In this document: positions 26,581 to 36,480 of the stretch, one piece after another
Position numbering within the stretch: position 1 is the first letter of the stretch
How the letters are laid out: each line of letters starts with the position of its first letter
Made by a program: the position numbers and the translations under genes
Source: Planctomycetaceae bacterium
GTDB lineage: Bacteria > Planctomycetota > Planctomycetia > Planctomycetales > Planctomycetaceae
Direction: 5' to 3'
Assembly: GCA_020426325.1 (NCBI GenBank)
Contig: JAGQQG010000004.1
Span: 58,236-122,235 of the forward strand
DNA: 64,000 bases
Notes under the pieces: model-generated
The model's input: only the letters and a program-made list of their open reading frames with translations
What the model was told of the DNA's origin: nothing
Databases searched by the model: none

Positions 26581-29500
26581 ATGACTGAAAAAAACACATT
26601 TGAGACTCTTCAAAATCTGCTCAACGACCGCATCCTCGTGATCGACGGGTCGATGGGGGCGCTCCTGTTTCAAAAGGGTCTGGAAGAGGCCGACTATCGG
26701 GGGGAGCGGTTCAAGCATCACAACAGGTCCCTCAAAAATGCGACCGATGTGCTCTGTCTCACGCAGCCGGAAACAATTGCGGGGATTCACCGGTCCTATC
26801 TGGAAGCCGGTGCGGACATCATCGAAACCAACACGTTCGGGGCGAATCTGGTCACGCTCGGCGAGTTCGGCCTTGCGGAACTCACGCGTGAGGTCAACAA
26901 GACGGCGGTTGAACTGGCGAGGCGGGAAGCGGAAGCATTCACAAAAAAGAATCCGGGCAAACCCCGCTTCGTCGCTGGTAGCATTGGCCCGACGAATGTG
27001 CAGCTCTCGCTGAATGCCGATAATCCCGGCACGCGTCCCATCCAGTTCGACGATCAGGTTGCCTCGTATTCCGAACAGGTGCGAGGGCTGCTGGACGGCG
27101 GAGTCGACCTGCTGCTGCCGGAGACATCTTTCGACACGCTGAACATGAAGGCCTGTCTGTTTGCCATCGGCAATGTCTTCAGGGAACGCGGAGTCCAAGT
27201 ACCAGTGATTGTCAGCGGGACGATCTTCGACGGTGGTCGCACGCTCACTGCTCAGACGGTTGAGGCGTTCTTCACGTCCGTTCAACACTTTCCGATGCAG
27301 GCCATCGGCCTGAATTGTTCGCTGGGCCCTAAACAGATGCGGCCCTACGTCGAAGCGCTCGCGAACATCTCCAGCGTGCCGATGATCTGTTACCCGAACG
27401 CGGGCCTGCCCGACGGTATGGGAGGGTTCGACTCCAACCCGAACGAGTTCACGGACTATATCCGCGACTTCGCGGAGCAGGGCTGGATGAACATCGTCGG
27501 AGGCTGCTGCGGAACTACACCGGAGTACATCGCGAAGATTGCTGATACGGTGACGGGAATCAAGCCGCGACCGATCCCGGCTCTACCTCAGCTATCAAAC
27601 TATTCTGGGCTCGAACGGTATGAGATTCGACCCGAGTCGAACTTTCTGATGGTCGGTGAGCGGACCAACGTCACCGGCTCGCGCAAGTTCGCACGGCTGA
27701 TCAAAGAGGAACAATACGACGAAGCTCTGGCCATTGCCCGTGAACAGGTCGAGGGGGGGGCCAACATGATCGACGTGAACATGGACGAAGGTCTGCTCGA
27801 CTCGGCCCGCTGCATGGAAAAGTTCCTGTGGCTCATCTCCGACGACGGCGACATCCCGGTCCCCATCATGATCGACTCCTCCAAATTCGAGGTGATCGAG
27901 GCGGGGCTGAAGTGCATCCAGGGCAAAGGGGTGGTCAATTCGATCTCCCTCAAGGAGGGCGAAGAAAAGTTCCTCGAACAGGCACAGCTCATCCGTCGTT
28001 ACGGGGCGGCCGTCGTCGTGATGGCATTCGACGAAGAGGGGCAGGCCGTCCTGGCAGATGACAAGGTGCGGATCTGCAAAAGAGCCTTTAAATTACTGAC
28101 AGAGCAGGCTGGCTTCCCGCCCGAAGACATTATCTTCGACCCAAACATCCTCACGGTCGCGACCGGGATGGAGGAGCACAACAACTACGCGGTCGAGTTC
28201 TTCGAGGCTGTCAGACGCATCAAGGAAGAATGCCCCGGCGCCAAGACGTCGGGCGGCGTGAGTAACGTCTCGTTCTCCTTCCGGGGGAACGATGTCGTCC
28301 GAGAGGCGATGAATGCGGCGTTCCTGTATCACGCCATCAATGCCGGCCTGGACATGGGCATTGTCAACGCTGGCCAGTTGGAAGTCTACGACGAAATCGA
28401 GCCGACGCTCAAAGAGCTGATCGAGGACGTGCTCCTCAATCGACGACCCGATGCGACCGAGCGACTGATCGACCATGCGGAAACCTTGAAGGCGAGCGGG
28501 GGACGTAAGTCCCCTGAACAATTGGACGCTTGGCGATCCGGCACGGTCGAAGAACGTCTCTCGCATGCCCTCCTCAAAGGTATTACCACCCACATTGAGG
28601 AGGACACGGAAGAGGCACGGCAGAAGTTTGGTCGCCCACTCGACGTCATCCAGGGCCCCCTCATGGACGGCATGAGTGTCGTCGGCGAACTGTTTGGTGC
28701 CGGCAAGATGTTCCTGCCACAAGTGGTCAAATCGGCACGCGTGATGAAGAGAGCTGTCGCTTACCTTGAACCGTTCATGGAGGAGGAGCGCCAATCCCAA
28801 GCCGACGGCTCTGCCGTCGAGCAGACAGATGCAACGTCTTACCAAACTTCGCCCGTCGGCTTGGGTGTGAAAACACGTGGCACCGTCGTCATTGCCACGG
28901 TCAAAGGGGACGTGCACGACATTGGCAAGAACATCGTCGCGGTCGTGCTGCGGTGCAACAACTTCGAGGTCATCGATCTCGGCGTGATGGTGCCGGCAGA
29001 GAAGATTCTGGAAACCGTGAGAGAACACAAGGCCGACATTCTGGGTCTGTCAGGGCTCATCACGCCGTCGTTGGATGAAATGGTCCATGTCGCCAAAGAG
29101 ATGCAGCGGCAGGGGTACGACATCCCGTTGCTCATCGGCGGTGCGACGACCTCGGCCAAACATACTGCGGTCAAGATCGCGCCACATTATGAGCAGCCGG
29201 TCGTGCACGTGAAGGATGCGTCATTGTCGGTCCCTGCGGTCGAAAAGTTGATCGACCCGGACAGCAAGGCAGCGTACGTGGAGAAGGTGCGAGCTGACCA
29301 GCAGCGCGACCGGGATGCCTTCGGCCAGCGTCAGGAGCAGAAACTCATTCCCTACGCAGAGGCCCTTGCACGCCGCTTTCAGACAGACTGGGAGACCGTC
29401 GATATCCCCACGCCGTCGTTCCTCGGCCTGAGAACGATCGACAACATGGACCTCGCCGTCCTGCGGGAGTACATCGACTGGTCGCCGTTCTTTATGACAT

Positions 29501-30360
29501 GGCAACTGATCGGCAAGTACCCCCGTATCTTCGAGGATGCAACCATCGGTGAGGAGGCGAAGAAGCTCTACGAGGATGCGAACACACTGCTCGACCGGAT
29601 CATCGCTGAGAAGCTCCTGACGGCGAAAGGGGTCTACGGGTTCTGGCCCGCGTCGAGTGAGGGGGATGACGTTCGTGTCCAGTGTCCAGTGTCCAGTGTC
29701 CAGTGTGACGGGTCGGCGACAGGTGCTCTGGACACTGGACGCTCAACTCTGGACTTCCCCATGCTTCGTCAGCAGTGGGAACGAAAGGGGCAGAAGGACT
29801 TTCGTTCGCTCGCCGATTACATCGCTCCAGCAAATTCAGGACGCACTGACTATCTGGGCGCATTCGCTGTCACGACCGGTCACGGCTGCGATGAACTGGT
29901 GGCTGAATTCGAGGCGGCTCACGATGACTACAACTCGATCATGGCCAAGGCAGTTGCTGACCGGTTGGCTGAAGCGTTCGCTGAGTATCTGCATCATCGA
30001 GTCCGGGAAGAGTGGGGCTTTGGCAAGAACGAAGGGCTGTCGAACGAAGATCTCATCGCTGAGAAATATCGCGGAATCCGACCTGCATTCGGATACCCTG
30101 CCTGCCCGGATCACACCCCCAAGGCGACGCTATGGAAGCTGCTCGATGCTGAGAAGCAAACAGGGATCAAGCTGACGGAGTCCTACGCCATGTGGCCTGC
30201 AGCGTCGGTCAGCGGGCTGTACTTCGCCCACCCCGAGGCTCGCTACTTCACCGTCGATCGCATTACGAAAGACCAGGTGGAGAGCTACGCCCAGCGGACC
30301 GGGATGACCGTTGCGGAAGTTGAGCGTTGGCTTGCCCCTAATCTCGGCTATGATGCATGA
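26581..30360 (+). CDS. metH: Cobalamin-dependent methionine synthase
   Basis: The 1259-residue protein has all four MetH modules. The homocysteine domain has zinc cysteines in GLNCSLG and GGCCGTTP (around residues 245 and 308). The folate domain follows, with [12 protein letters not shown]. The cobalamin module has DVHDIGK, whose His779 is the lower cobalt ligand. The activation domain ends in [13 protein letters not shown]. It makes methionine from homocysteine and methyl-tetrahydrofolate. Two repeat-derived insertions lie in frame: a REP-like palindrome (residues 637-646) and a GTGTCCA tandem repeat (about 1032-1058). Both are in linker or loop positions and are covered as findings. The start has no obvious ribosome site. 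Confidence 0.97.
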   Translation: MTEKNTFETLQNLLNDRILVIDGSMGALLFQKGLEEADYRGERFKHHNRSLKNATDVLCLTQPETIAGIHRSYLEAGADIIETNTFGANLVTLGEFGLAELTREVNKTAVELARREAEAFTKKNPGKPRFVAGSIGPTNVQLSLNADNPGTRPIQFDDQVASYSEQVRGLLDGGVDLLLPETSFDTLNMKACLFAIGNVFRERGVQVPVIVSGTIFDGGRTLTAQTVEAFFTSVQHFPMQAIGLNCSLGPKQMRPYVEALANISSVPMICYPNAGLPDGMGGFDSNPNEFTDYIRDFAEQGWMNIVGGCCGTTPEYIAKIADTVTGIKPRPIPALPQLSNYSGLERYEIRPESNFLMVGERTNVTGSRKFARLIKEEQYDEALAIAREQVEGGANMIDVNMDEGLLDSARCMEKFLWLISDDGDIPVPIMIDSSKFEVIEAGLKCIQGKGVVNSISLKEGEEKFLEQAQLIRRYGAAVVVMAFDEEGQAVLADDKVRICKRAFKLLTEQAGFPPEDIIFDPNILTVATGMEEHNNYAVEFFEAVRRIKEECPGAKTSGGVSNVSFSFRGNDVVREAMNAAFLYHAINAGLDMGIVNAGQLEVYDEIEPTLKELIEDVLLNRRPDATERLIDHAETLKASGGRKSPEQLDAWRSGTVEERLSHALLKGITTHIEEDTEEARQKFGRPLDVIQGPLMDGMSVVGELFGAGKMFLPQVVKSARVMKRAVAYLEPFMEEERQSQADGSAVEQTDATSYQTSPVGLGVKTRGTVVIATVKGDVHDIGKNIVAVVLRCNNFEVIDLGVMVPAEKILETVREHKADILGLSGLITPSLDEMVHVAKEMQRQGYDIPLLIGGATTSAKHTAVKIAPHYEQPVVHVKDASLSVPAVEKLIDPDSKAAYVEKVRADQQRDRDAFGQRQEQKLIPYAEALARRFQTDWETVDIPTPSFLGLRTIDNMDLAVLREYIDWSPFFMTWQLIGKYPRIFEDATIGEEAKKLYEDANTLLDRIIAEKLLTAKGVYGFWPASSEGDDVRVQCPVSSVQCDGSATGALDTGRSTLDFPMLRQQWERKGQKDFRSLADYIAPANSGRTDYLGAFAVTTGHGCDELVAEFEAAHDDYNSIMAKAVADRLAEAFAEYLHHRVREEWGFGKNEGLSNEDLIAEKYRGIRPAFGYPACPDHTPKATLWKLLDAEKQTGIKLTESYAMWPAASVSGLYFAHPEARYFTVDRITKDQVESYAQRTGMTVAEVERWLAPNLGYDA
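28491..28516 (+). repeat. REP-like palindrome copy inside metH
   Basis: The 26 bases match the right arm of the REPIN at 48620-48760 with one mismatch, in the loop. The hairpin is GGGGAC-GTAA-GTCCCC (28499-28514), preceded by the conserved head GGCGAGCG. It is read in frame as [10 protein letters not shown]. Confidence 0.9.
29675..29754 (+). repeat. GTGTCCA tandem repeat with 13-bp inverted repeat inside metH
   Basis: Four GTGTCCA units run from 29675. GTCCAGTGTCCAG at 29691-29703 has an exact reverse complement at 29728-29740, and a partial third copy follows (CTCTGGAC). The segment is in frame and encodes a Ser/Val/Gln/Cys-rich then Leu/Asp/Thr-rich peptide unlike the rest of MetH. Confidence 0.9.
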
Positions 30361-30396
30361 AACACAATCGCAACGCTGATTGCATTCTCAGGATTG

Positions 30397-30681
30397 ATGA
30401 TGGACGCCAACGAACTGAAAGACACAATCGCCAGCCTGCAACATGAGTTGAGTCATGGAAAGCAGTTGGACGAAGAGTCGCGAGAACGGCTGCGCGTGCT
30501 CCTTGATGACATCCATGAGGTCCTCCATCCAGACTCGACATCATGCTCGACCTCGGGAACTCAGGGAGACTCACTTGGCGACCGCCTGCAGGATGCAGTC
30601 GTTGATTTCGAGGCGGCACACCCGCAGTTCAGTCAGCTGATTGGCCGGATTGCTGACGGGCTGAGCAACTTGGGCATCTGA
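30397..30681 (+). CDS. DUF4404 family protein
   Basis: The 94-residue protein matches the DUF4404 pattern: a first helix with LxxTIxxLxxELxxG, a charged second helix (LRVLLDDIHEVL), and a conserved end AAHPQFSQLIGRIADGLSNLGI. No function is known for the family. AGGA precedes two adjacent ATGs (30397 and 30400). The gene follows metH by 36 bases on the same strand and may be cotranscribed with it. Confidence 0.88.
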   Translation: MMDANELKDTIASLQHELSHGKQLDEESRERLRVLLDDIHEVLHPDSTSCSTSGTQGDSLGDRLQDAVVDFEAAHPQFSQLIGRIADGLSNLGI

Positions 30682-30900
30682 TCGATGTTGCCAAAAAGCA
30701 ACATTTGTCTTCTATGAGCCGGAAATGGCTGAGAGCCGTTTGACCAGATTGGGGTCGTGACCTACGGTTCGGCGGCGGTCGATCGATTCGCCTTCGATTT
30801 CTTCAAGGGTTGTGACTGACACGGTCGAGCCGGTTCTGAGCAATCGTCTCAAACCAGATGACATCACATCCATCCACACGACAGCTACGGGAATGGCATC

Positions 30901-31305
30901 ATGGCGAGGTCTTTCGGTTCTCAGGTTCTGGCCAAACGGGCGGAATTTCACAATTCGGATAGCTATCGCTGGATGATTCGGATGACGCTCAGCTTCCCGC
31001 ATCGGCTGGTTGCTGAAACGCTGGCTATTCAACTGTCGGAAGAGAATCACCGTTGCGAGGTAATCGGCGACGAATACGACGACGAGTGGCTGTGCCGTGT
31101 CGAGCGAAGCATCGTCAACGATGAAACGTTGTTGACCGCGTGGGCCGATCGCATCCAAATGCTCGTCTCAGCAGCCGGTGGCGAAATTGAAGATTGGGAA
31201 TGTGGTGTCTCCCTCGGCGAATTCTGTCCCGCTGATCTCGTTGAACAGCTTCAGGATCGCACGGGAGTCTTTTCACCAAAGCAACAGCTCCTTCACACCT
31301 GCTGA
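30901..31305 (+). CDS. RraB-like ribonuclease regulator
   Basis: The 134-residue protein has the alternating helix-strand layout of the RNase E inhibitor RraB family. It includes an AETLAIQLSEENHRCEVIGDE segment and the closing AWADRIQMLVSAAGGEIEDWECGVS, close to the family's GGeYDGWe motif. In E. coli RraB binds RNase E and tunes mRNA decay. Planctomycete relatives are untested, so the role is inferred from fold resemblance. Its last 13 bases overlap the convergent kinase-fold gene. Confidence 0.65.
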   Translation: MARSFGSQVLAKRAEFHNSDSYRWMIRMTLSFPHRLVAETLAIQLSEENHRCEVIGDEYDDEWLCRVERSIVNDETLLTAWADRIQMLVSAAGGEIEDWECGVSLGEFCPADLVEQLQDRTGVFSPKQQLLHTC

Positions 31306-32348
31306 CAGGAACGCCAACATTCACAGATGCCCTGTAGCCGATCGAGGACGCGAGGCAGCATCTCGTCAGTCAGCGATCCTCTGAGCCGTCGTTCAATCCA
31401 TGTCATGCCGCTCAACAGCACTCCACTGAGATGCAGAACGCGAATCAGCTGGTGCTCGGAAATCGACAGAGGCCTTGTTTGGTTGTAAACATCGAGAGCA
31501 TGCACCCACCGCGGATCAAACACGTCACCAATCAGACTCCCTAACAGCCTCGACAAGTCCGTCGCAACGGTATCTGTTCGAGTCGCAGCCGGATCAATCA
31601 GCCCGGTGACATCATCGCCGGTGAATAATACGTGGTCGTGCCAGACGTCTCGCATACAGGGATGAATGGGGACCAATTGCTGTGTGAGCCCTGCTAACTC
31701 GGCTCGAACCCGGCCGTGGGACTGTCGATACCATCCCAGCATTTCCAAGGCTGTGTCTCGCATGGGCTGAGAGCAGTCCCTTTGGATCGCTGTGACGGCA
31801 TGATCGATCCGCTGTTGAGTCCATTGATCGATCATCGTGATCCGCTCGCCGAGAGCGGGTGAGCTTTGCGAACGATCCGTCCGAAACCATTCTCGTCCGA
31901 CTGCCGTCGCCTCATATCGCGAAGCCACTCGATGCACCCTCGCGAGCAGCCGCATGATGGCGCTTAGACGAACTTCGGAAGGTGATTGCCTGAAATCAGC
32001 GACCCCCGGCATCCACGGTTCCAATTGCCAGAGGTGCCTGTCAGATTCCACGAATGTCTCGCCTCGATGTGTTTCCAGTGGAACAGGGAGACAATGGATC
32101 CCCTCTGTATGCAGAAACCTCAGAAAGCGATGTAACTCAAACAGTCGAGGATGTGGGAGACCTCTAGATGGCCATCTGCGAAGGCAGATGCTTTTACCGC
32201 CCGACGACTGCAACCGGAGTACAAGCGCACCACTGAATCCTTGAACCGGCAGACCCGTTATCAGCGCTCCTCGATCAAGATCGATCGCGTAATGTCGCAG
32301 AACGAGGCGAATGGTTGCTTCGAGATTGTCTGACAACGGTTGGTCCAT
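31293..32348 (-). CDS. APH-type phosphotransferase-fold protein with an altered Brenner motif
   Basis: The 351-residue protein has the aminoglycoside-phosphotransferase/choline-kinase layout: an N-lobe with GFSGALVLRL, then the catalytic loop and the Mg motif. The catalytic loop reads MRDVWHDHVLF where the usual form is HGDxxxxNVLF. The aspartate is kept and the metal-binding Asn is His. The following LIDPAA replaces the IDF/W. Members of this fold phosphorylate small alcohols or amines. With the changed residues, activity may be different or lost. The upstream gap (32349-32626) holds the promoter; nothing else is evident there. Confidence 0.8.
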   Translation of the reverse strand: MDQPLSDNLEATIRLVLRHYAIDLDRGALITGLPVQGFSGALVLRLQSSGGKSICLRRWPSRGLPHPRLFELHRFLRFLHTEGIHCLPVPLETHRGETFVESDRHLWQLEPWMPGVADFRQSPSEVRLSAIMRLLARVHRVASRYEATAVGREWFRTDRSQSSPALGERITMIDQWTQQRIDHAVTAIQRDCSQPMRDTALEMLGWYRQSHGRVRAELAGLTQQLVPIHPCMRDVWHDHVLFTGDDVTGLIDPAATRTDTVATDLSRLLGSLIGDVFDPRWVHALDVYNQTRPLSISEHQLIRVLHLSGVLLSGMTWIERRLRGSLTDEMLPRVLDRLQGICECWRSCQQV

Positions 32349-32626
32349 CTTCGAAAATTCCCCGCGTTTTGAATCACATCCAAGTCCATTCAGAGTGTGT
32401 GTCTAACGATCTGGAGCAAGAAGTTGATCTGTATCAAAGTCTATCTTCTCATGTCGGCTGTCGTGGAATATTGAGCAGCTCGATGTTTTCAGGAGACGGA
32501 CGTCAATCGATCAACCTCTGCTGACCGAGTTGATCTTCACCAGAAAGACTGGCAATTCTTGCTAAATGACTACTAGAATCCACGATTGGCCTAGATCTCT
32601 CATTGCTGGGCTTTGAAAGGATTCAC

Positions 32627-33496
32627 ATGGCCGGAGCTGCCACTCTCGAAGACCCATCGCTCAGTTTACCAGCTCACCTGCTGATGCAGCATGAGCGGAC
32701 GGAACCGATGTCGTGTGCCGTTGCCGCAGGCAAAGCCGTTCTGTTCTCAGCCCGGTCACCTGACAAACTCACGTCTAACGAGGATTCCGCTGCCGTCATT
32801 CCGGTTGACGAGACCTCAGGAGTGCTGGTGGTAGCGGACGGTCTGGGAGGAGAACGGGCCGGACAGGACGCATCCTCTCTCGCTGTGCGGACCCTCGTCG
32901 ATGCCGTCCGATCGGCTCCGCAGGAAGGCGATGTCAATCGCCTACGTCCGGCGATCCTTGACGGCATCGAGACTGCGAATCGCCTGATTCTCGAAATGGG
33001 CGTTGGTGCTGCGACAACGATTGCCGTTGTTGAGATTCTCGACGGGCACGTTCGCCCATACCATGTTGGTGACTCAATGATTCTCGTGGTCGGGGGCCGT
33101 GGGAAGGTGAAACTTCTCACCATTTCTCATGCTCCAGTTGCCATGGCGGTCGAAGCGGGTCTCATCGACGAAGTCGAAGCCATGCATCATGACGAGCGAC
33201 ATTTGGTGTCCAATGTCGTGGGCAGTACGGATATGCGGATTGAGATCGGCACACGACTCAAGCTGGCCCCGCAAGATACGGTCGTCCTCGCCAGTGATGG
33301 ACTGACGGATAACCTGCATCTGAACGAGATCATCGAACGGATTCGCAAAGGCAAATTGATGAAATCGATGGACGCACTCGTCGCTGCTGCTGACGAACGC
33401 ATGCAGACCCTGCAACCCGGGCATCCACACAAGCCGGACGATCTCACCGTGATCGCTTACCGCAGGAGTCGAGCGAAACGACAATCGAAAGCGTGA
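32627..33496 (+). CDS. PP2C-type serine/threonine protein phosphatase
   Basis: The start at 32627 has AAAGGA 6 bases upstream, and the TTG 24 bases earlier does not. The protein of 289 residues shows the PP2C motifs in order: NED53S, VADGLGGE (Asp71-Gly72), GVGAATTIA, VGDSMILV and LASDGLTDN. These ligate the two metal ions. Such phosphatases reverse Ser/Thr phosphorylation by Hanks-type kinases, which planctomycetes have in number. No kinase is adjacent. The stop abuts the stop of the convergent regulator gene with no spare base. Confidence 0.93.
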   Translation: MAGAATLEDPSLSLPAHLLMQHERTEPMSCAVAAGKAVLFSARSPDKLTSNEDSAAVIPVDETSGVLVVADGLGGERAGQDASSLAVRTLVDAVRSAPQEGDVNRLRPAILDGIETANRLILEMGVGAATTIAVVEILDGHVRPYHVGDSMILVVGGRGKVKLLTISHAPVAMAVEAGLIDEVEAMHHDERHLVSNVVGSTDMRIEIGTRLKLAPQDTVVLASDGLTDNLHLNEIIERIRKGKLMKSMDALVAAADERMQTLQPGHPHKPDDLTVIAYRRSRAKRQSKA

Positions 33497-34849
33497 CTAC
33501 GTTTCGATGTTCAGTTCTTCAATCTTGCGATAGAGGCTTGAAAGCCCGAGCTTGAGTCGTTTGGCGGCCTCACGTTTGTCCGGCCACTGCCTGAGGACGC
33601 GAGTGATGTGCAGCCGCTCGTAATGGCGCAGAGCAGAACGCAGATCGTCCGTGTCCGGCAGTGGCTGACCAAGTCCAAGTAAGTCTGGCGGCAGGTCACT
33701 CGGCTCGATCTGTGTGCCCTCGCACATCATCACTGCTCTTTCAATGGCATTATCGAGCTGACGGACATTGCCCTTCCATTGGGCCGACATGAGCAGGCGG
33801 ATTGTCTCACTGGTAGCACTGGTAACCTGTTTCCCCATGGCCTTGGAATGTTGGACGACAAACGCTTCGACGAGCTCTGGAATGTCGTCCAGTCGTTCCC
33901 GGAGCGGGGGGACTCGGAGCTTGACTCCATCCAGCCGATAGAACAGGTCTTCCTGAAATTCCCCCTCGCCGACGAGTCGCATCAAATCCATCGAAGTTGC
34001 GGCGACGATTCGTGCGTGAACCGGATACGTTTCGGTTCCGCCAATCGGCATGCTCTCCCCGTATTCAATGGCCCGCAGCAGCTGAGTTTGAATTCCCAGC
34101 GGAAGCTGAGCGATCTCGTCCAGATAAACGGTTCCTTCTCCGGCTGCTCTCAAGATCCCCGGTTGTCCCTTAGATCCGCCGCGTCCGGATCCCTGTTCGG
34201 TGCCGAAGATCTGAGATTCCAACAACTCGGGAGGCCGTGTGCCACAGTTAACTGCGAGAAATTTTTCGTCCTTTTTGGGTCCGGCCGCATGGACTGCGCG
34301 AGCCGCGAGTTCTTTCCCGGTCCCCGTCTCGCCAACGAGAAGGACATTCGAGTTCGTCACAGCGACTTTAGCGATGGCTCGTTGCAGTTCGACAATTGGA
34401 GTACTTGACCCAATGATCTGCCCCGTCTGATCGGCCTTCGCCAGTTCGCGGCGCAGTCGCTGATTCTCCTGCAACAGGGTCCTGTATTCGAAAACACGTC
34501 GCAGTTTGTTGTCCACGTCATCGAAGATCACCGGCTTGACGAGATAATCGAACGCACCTGCCGTGAATGCCTCAACGGCGTTCTCAACGGTCGCATAGGC
34601 TGTGATGATCAGGACACTCGTGGCTGAGTTAATCTGTTGCAGTCGACGGAGCAGGTTGAGTCCGTCGCCGTCAGGAAGTTGGACGTCACAGATGGCTGCA
34701 TCGAAGTCATACTTCTGAGCCAGTTCAAGCGCCTCTGTGACTCGTCCTGCCTGAGCCACAGCGTAACCCTGTCCGGTGAGAAACTCAGCAAGTGTGATCC
34801 GGATGATATCTTCATCCTCAACGATCAGAATTGAACGTCTGAAGGGCAC
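33497..34849 (-). CDS. NtrC-like response regulator lacking the GAFTGA loop
   Basis: A GTG at 34849 after AAGGTGA gives 450 residues and puts the start 25 bases beyond the histidine kinase stop. Domains: receiver (phospho-Asp55 in CDVQLPDGDG), AAA+ ATPase (Walker A LLVGETGTGKE, Walker B TVYLDEI) and a Fis-type DNA-binding helix-turn-helix (AAKRLKLGLSSLYRKI). Where NtrC-type activators carry GAFTGA, this reads QGSGRGGSKGQPG. That loop contacts sigma-54, so action through sigma-54 is doubtful. The kinase gene just upstream is its likely partner. Confidence 0.92.
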   Translation of the reverse strand: MPFRRSILIVEDEDIIRITLAEFLTGQGYAVAQAGRVTEALELAQKYDFDAAICDVQLPDGDGLNLLRRLQQINSATSVLIITAYATVENAVEAFTAGAFDYLVKPVIFDDVDNKLRRVFEYRTLLQENQRLRRELAKADQTGQIIGSSTPIVELQRAIAKVAVTNSNVLLVGETGTGKELAARAVHAAGPKKDEKFLAVNCGTRPPELLESQIFGTEQGSGRGGSKGQPGILRAAGEGTVYLDEIAQLPLGIQTQLLRAIEYGESMPIGGTETYPVHARIVAATSMDLMRLVGEGEFQEDLFYRLDGVKLRVPPLRERLDDIPELVEAFVVQHSKAMGKQVTSATSETIRLLMSAQWKGNVRQLDNAIERAVMMCEGTQIEPSDLPPDLLGLGQPLPDTDDLRSALRHYERLHITRVLRQWPDKREAAKRLKLGLSSLYRKIEELNIET

Positions 34850-34874
34850 GGGGGTCACCTTGAAGAATTCCTGT

Positions 34875-36251
34875 TCAAGACAAAGACAACGTTTCATTTG
34901 CCAGAGATTGTACTCCGCCAGACTGCTGCACGGCATCGGAACCCTCAACGGAATTCTCAAGCAACGGCAGACTCACGGTGAATGTTGTCCCGTCGACGGA
35001 GGATTCGGTGAGTTCAATTCGCCCACCAGTTTGTTCAATGATACGCCGACAGACGAAGAGGCCCAGTCCCGTGCCCGTGGATTTCGTGGTGAAGTACGGG
35101 CGGAACAACCGTGACTGGTCGGCTCGCTCAATGCCATGACCATTATCCTTAAAAGTACTGAGCAACCAGTTGTCTCGACGTACTGTGGCGATCTCGATGG
35201 TGCCGCCTTCCGGAGTTGCATCCATCGCGTTAAGAATCAGATTCAGAAACACCTGGACCAGCTGATCTCGCACGACCATGACTCGCGGCAGATCGTTTTC
35301 GTAGTCGGTCACGATCTGCTTTCCCTTTTTGCGCTTGTAGTATTTGGCGATGCTTAATGCGGCATCGAGTGCTTCATGGACATCACACAATGCTGTTTCA
35401 GTCGTCGCTGGACGGCTGAAGTCGACCAGTTCTCGCAGGGTGCGTTGGATGCGACGTAATTGCTCGTCGACCATGCGCATCCGTTCATGGGTGTAGTCAT
35501 CGAGGTCCCGACGATTCATCATCTGTACGAGAGAACTGATCGCAGCCAGAGGATTGCCAACTTCATGGGCAATTCCCGCAGCAAGCAGTCCGAACGCTGC
35601 CTGCTTCTCCTGCTGCACCAGGAGCGCCTGCGATTCCTGTAACTCTCGGGTTCGTTCGTCAATGCGGTGTTCAAGCAGTGCCTGATTCTCCTTCAGTTCC
35701 GCATTGAGTTGTGAAAGCCGCTGACTGGCTGTCTTGATCAGTGCTGCAAGGGCCGTGCTCGCCCAGCCGACCCACCCCATCAGCACCACCATCAGGGCAA
35801 CCGTTCGCCAGGGTGCACTGATATCGACACTCCCCATTGCGGCCAGAGTGGAGTAACTGGCCGCATGCATCACAAACGTGATGAATGTCACCAAGGGTGC
35901 ATAGCGAATGGCACACACCAGCAGGGACAGGAAGTAGTAGAACCGAAACGGGCTTTCGAGACCCGTGTCGAAATAACACAACAGGCCGATAAACACCGCT
36001 TCCATCAACGAGATGAACAGCGGAGCACGGCTGAGAAAAACTCGTCCCTTGAGGCTGAAGTAAGTGTCGATGATCGCATAGACCGCACCAACGGTCAGAA
36101 TCGCATTGAGTTCCGGCTGATGAGTTCCGGGCCCCACCAGGTTGACCAGAACGTACCCCATGCAAAGTCCAAACCACCGAACGCGCACGGTGATGGCTTC
36201 TGCCGGGAGTTCCCAGTTGAATTCGTCGCGAATGGGAGTGGGGGTTGTCAT
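34875..36251 (-). CDS. Membrane sensor histidine kinase
   Basis: The start at 36251 (MTTPTPIRDE) gives 458 residues. About five to six membrane helices fill residues 25-172. A coiled segment with TRELQESQALLVQQEKQ follows. The H box is AAGIAHEVGNPL with His229, and the ATP-binding domain has NLILNAMDA, DNGHGI and TGLGLFVC. The signal sensed by the membrane part cannot be read. It is transcribed with the NtrC-like regulator, 25 bases apart. The start faces glgA across a 229-bp divergent region. Confidence 0.94.
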   Translation of the reverse strand: MTTPTPIRDEFNWELPAEAITVRVRWFGLCMGYVLVNLVGPGTHQPELNAILTVGAVYAIIDTYFSLKGRVFLSRAPLFISLMEAVFIGLLCYFDTGLESPFRFYYFLSLLVCAIRYAPLVTFITFVMHAASYSTLAAMGSVDISAPWRTVALMVVLMGWVGWASTALAALIKTASQRLSQLNAELKENQALLEHRIDERTRELQESQALLVQQEKQAAFGLLAAGIAHEVGNPLAAISSLVQMMNRRDLDDYTHERMRMVDEQLRRIQRTLRELVDFSRPATTETALCDVHEALDAALSIAKYYKRKKGKQIVTDYENDLPRVMVVRDQLVQVFLNLILNAMDATPEGGTIEIATVRRDNWLLSTFKDNGHGIERADQSRLFRPYFTTKSTGTGLGLFVCRRIIEQTGGRIELTESSVDGTTFTVSLPLLENSVEGSDAVQQSGGVQSLANETLSLS

Positions 36252-36480
36252 TTCTTCTATCGTACCGTGATCACGATCGGACACCACCAGCAAGGGACGC
36301 TGATCGTGCAGATTGCAGGGATCATCCTCTCTGAATCCCGGACTCTCAACCCAACTCCAACTGCCAATTCCACCTGCGGAAGATTCCCTCAGGAATTGGA
36401 TGTTAAGCTTTGATCGAGTATTCTTCCCAAACGCCCGCGTGGCCAACTGTCCCCGATGCAGAGCACTTTCTGGTTTTCTC

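Noticed and set aside
28093..29028. A 311-codon leftward frame antisense to metH
   Set aside because: metH is fully supported by cofactor motifs; the antisense frame has none.
30712..30873. A 53-codon leftward frame (MDVMSSGLRR) between the DUF4404 and RraB-like genes
   Set aside because: The residues look protein-like, but there is no clear ribosome site, no family, and the longer form is antisense to the RraB-like gene.
32165..32200. CATCTGC-GAAG-GCAGATG hairpin followed by CTTTT, terminator-like on the plus strand
   Set aside because: It lies inside the kinase-fold coding sequence on the other strand, with no plus-strand gene ending there.
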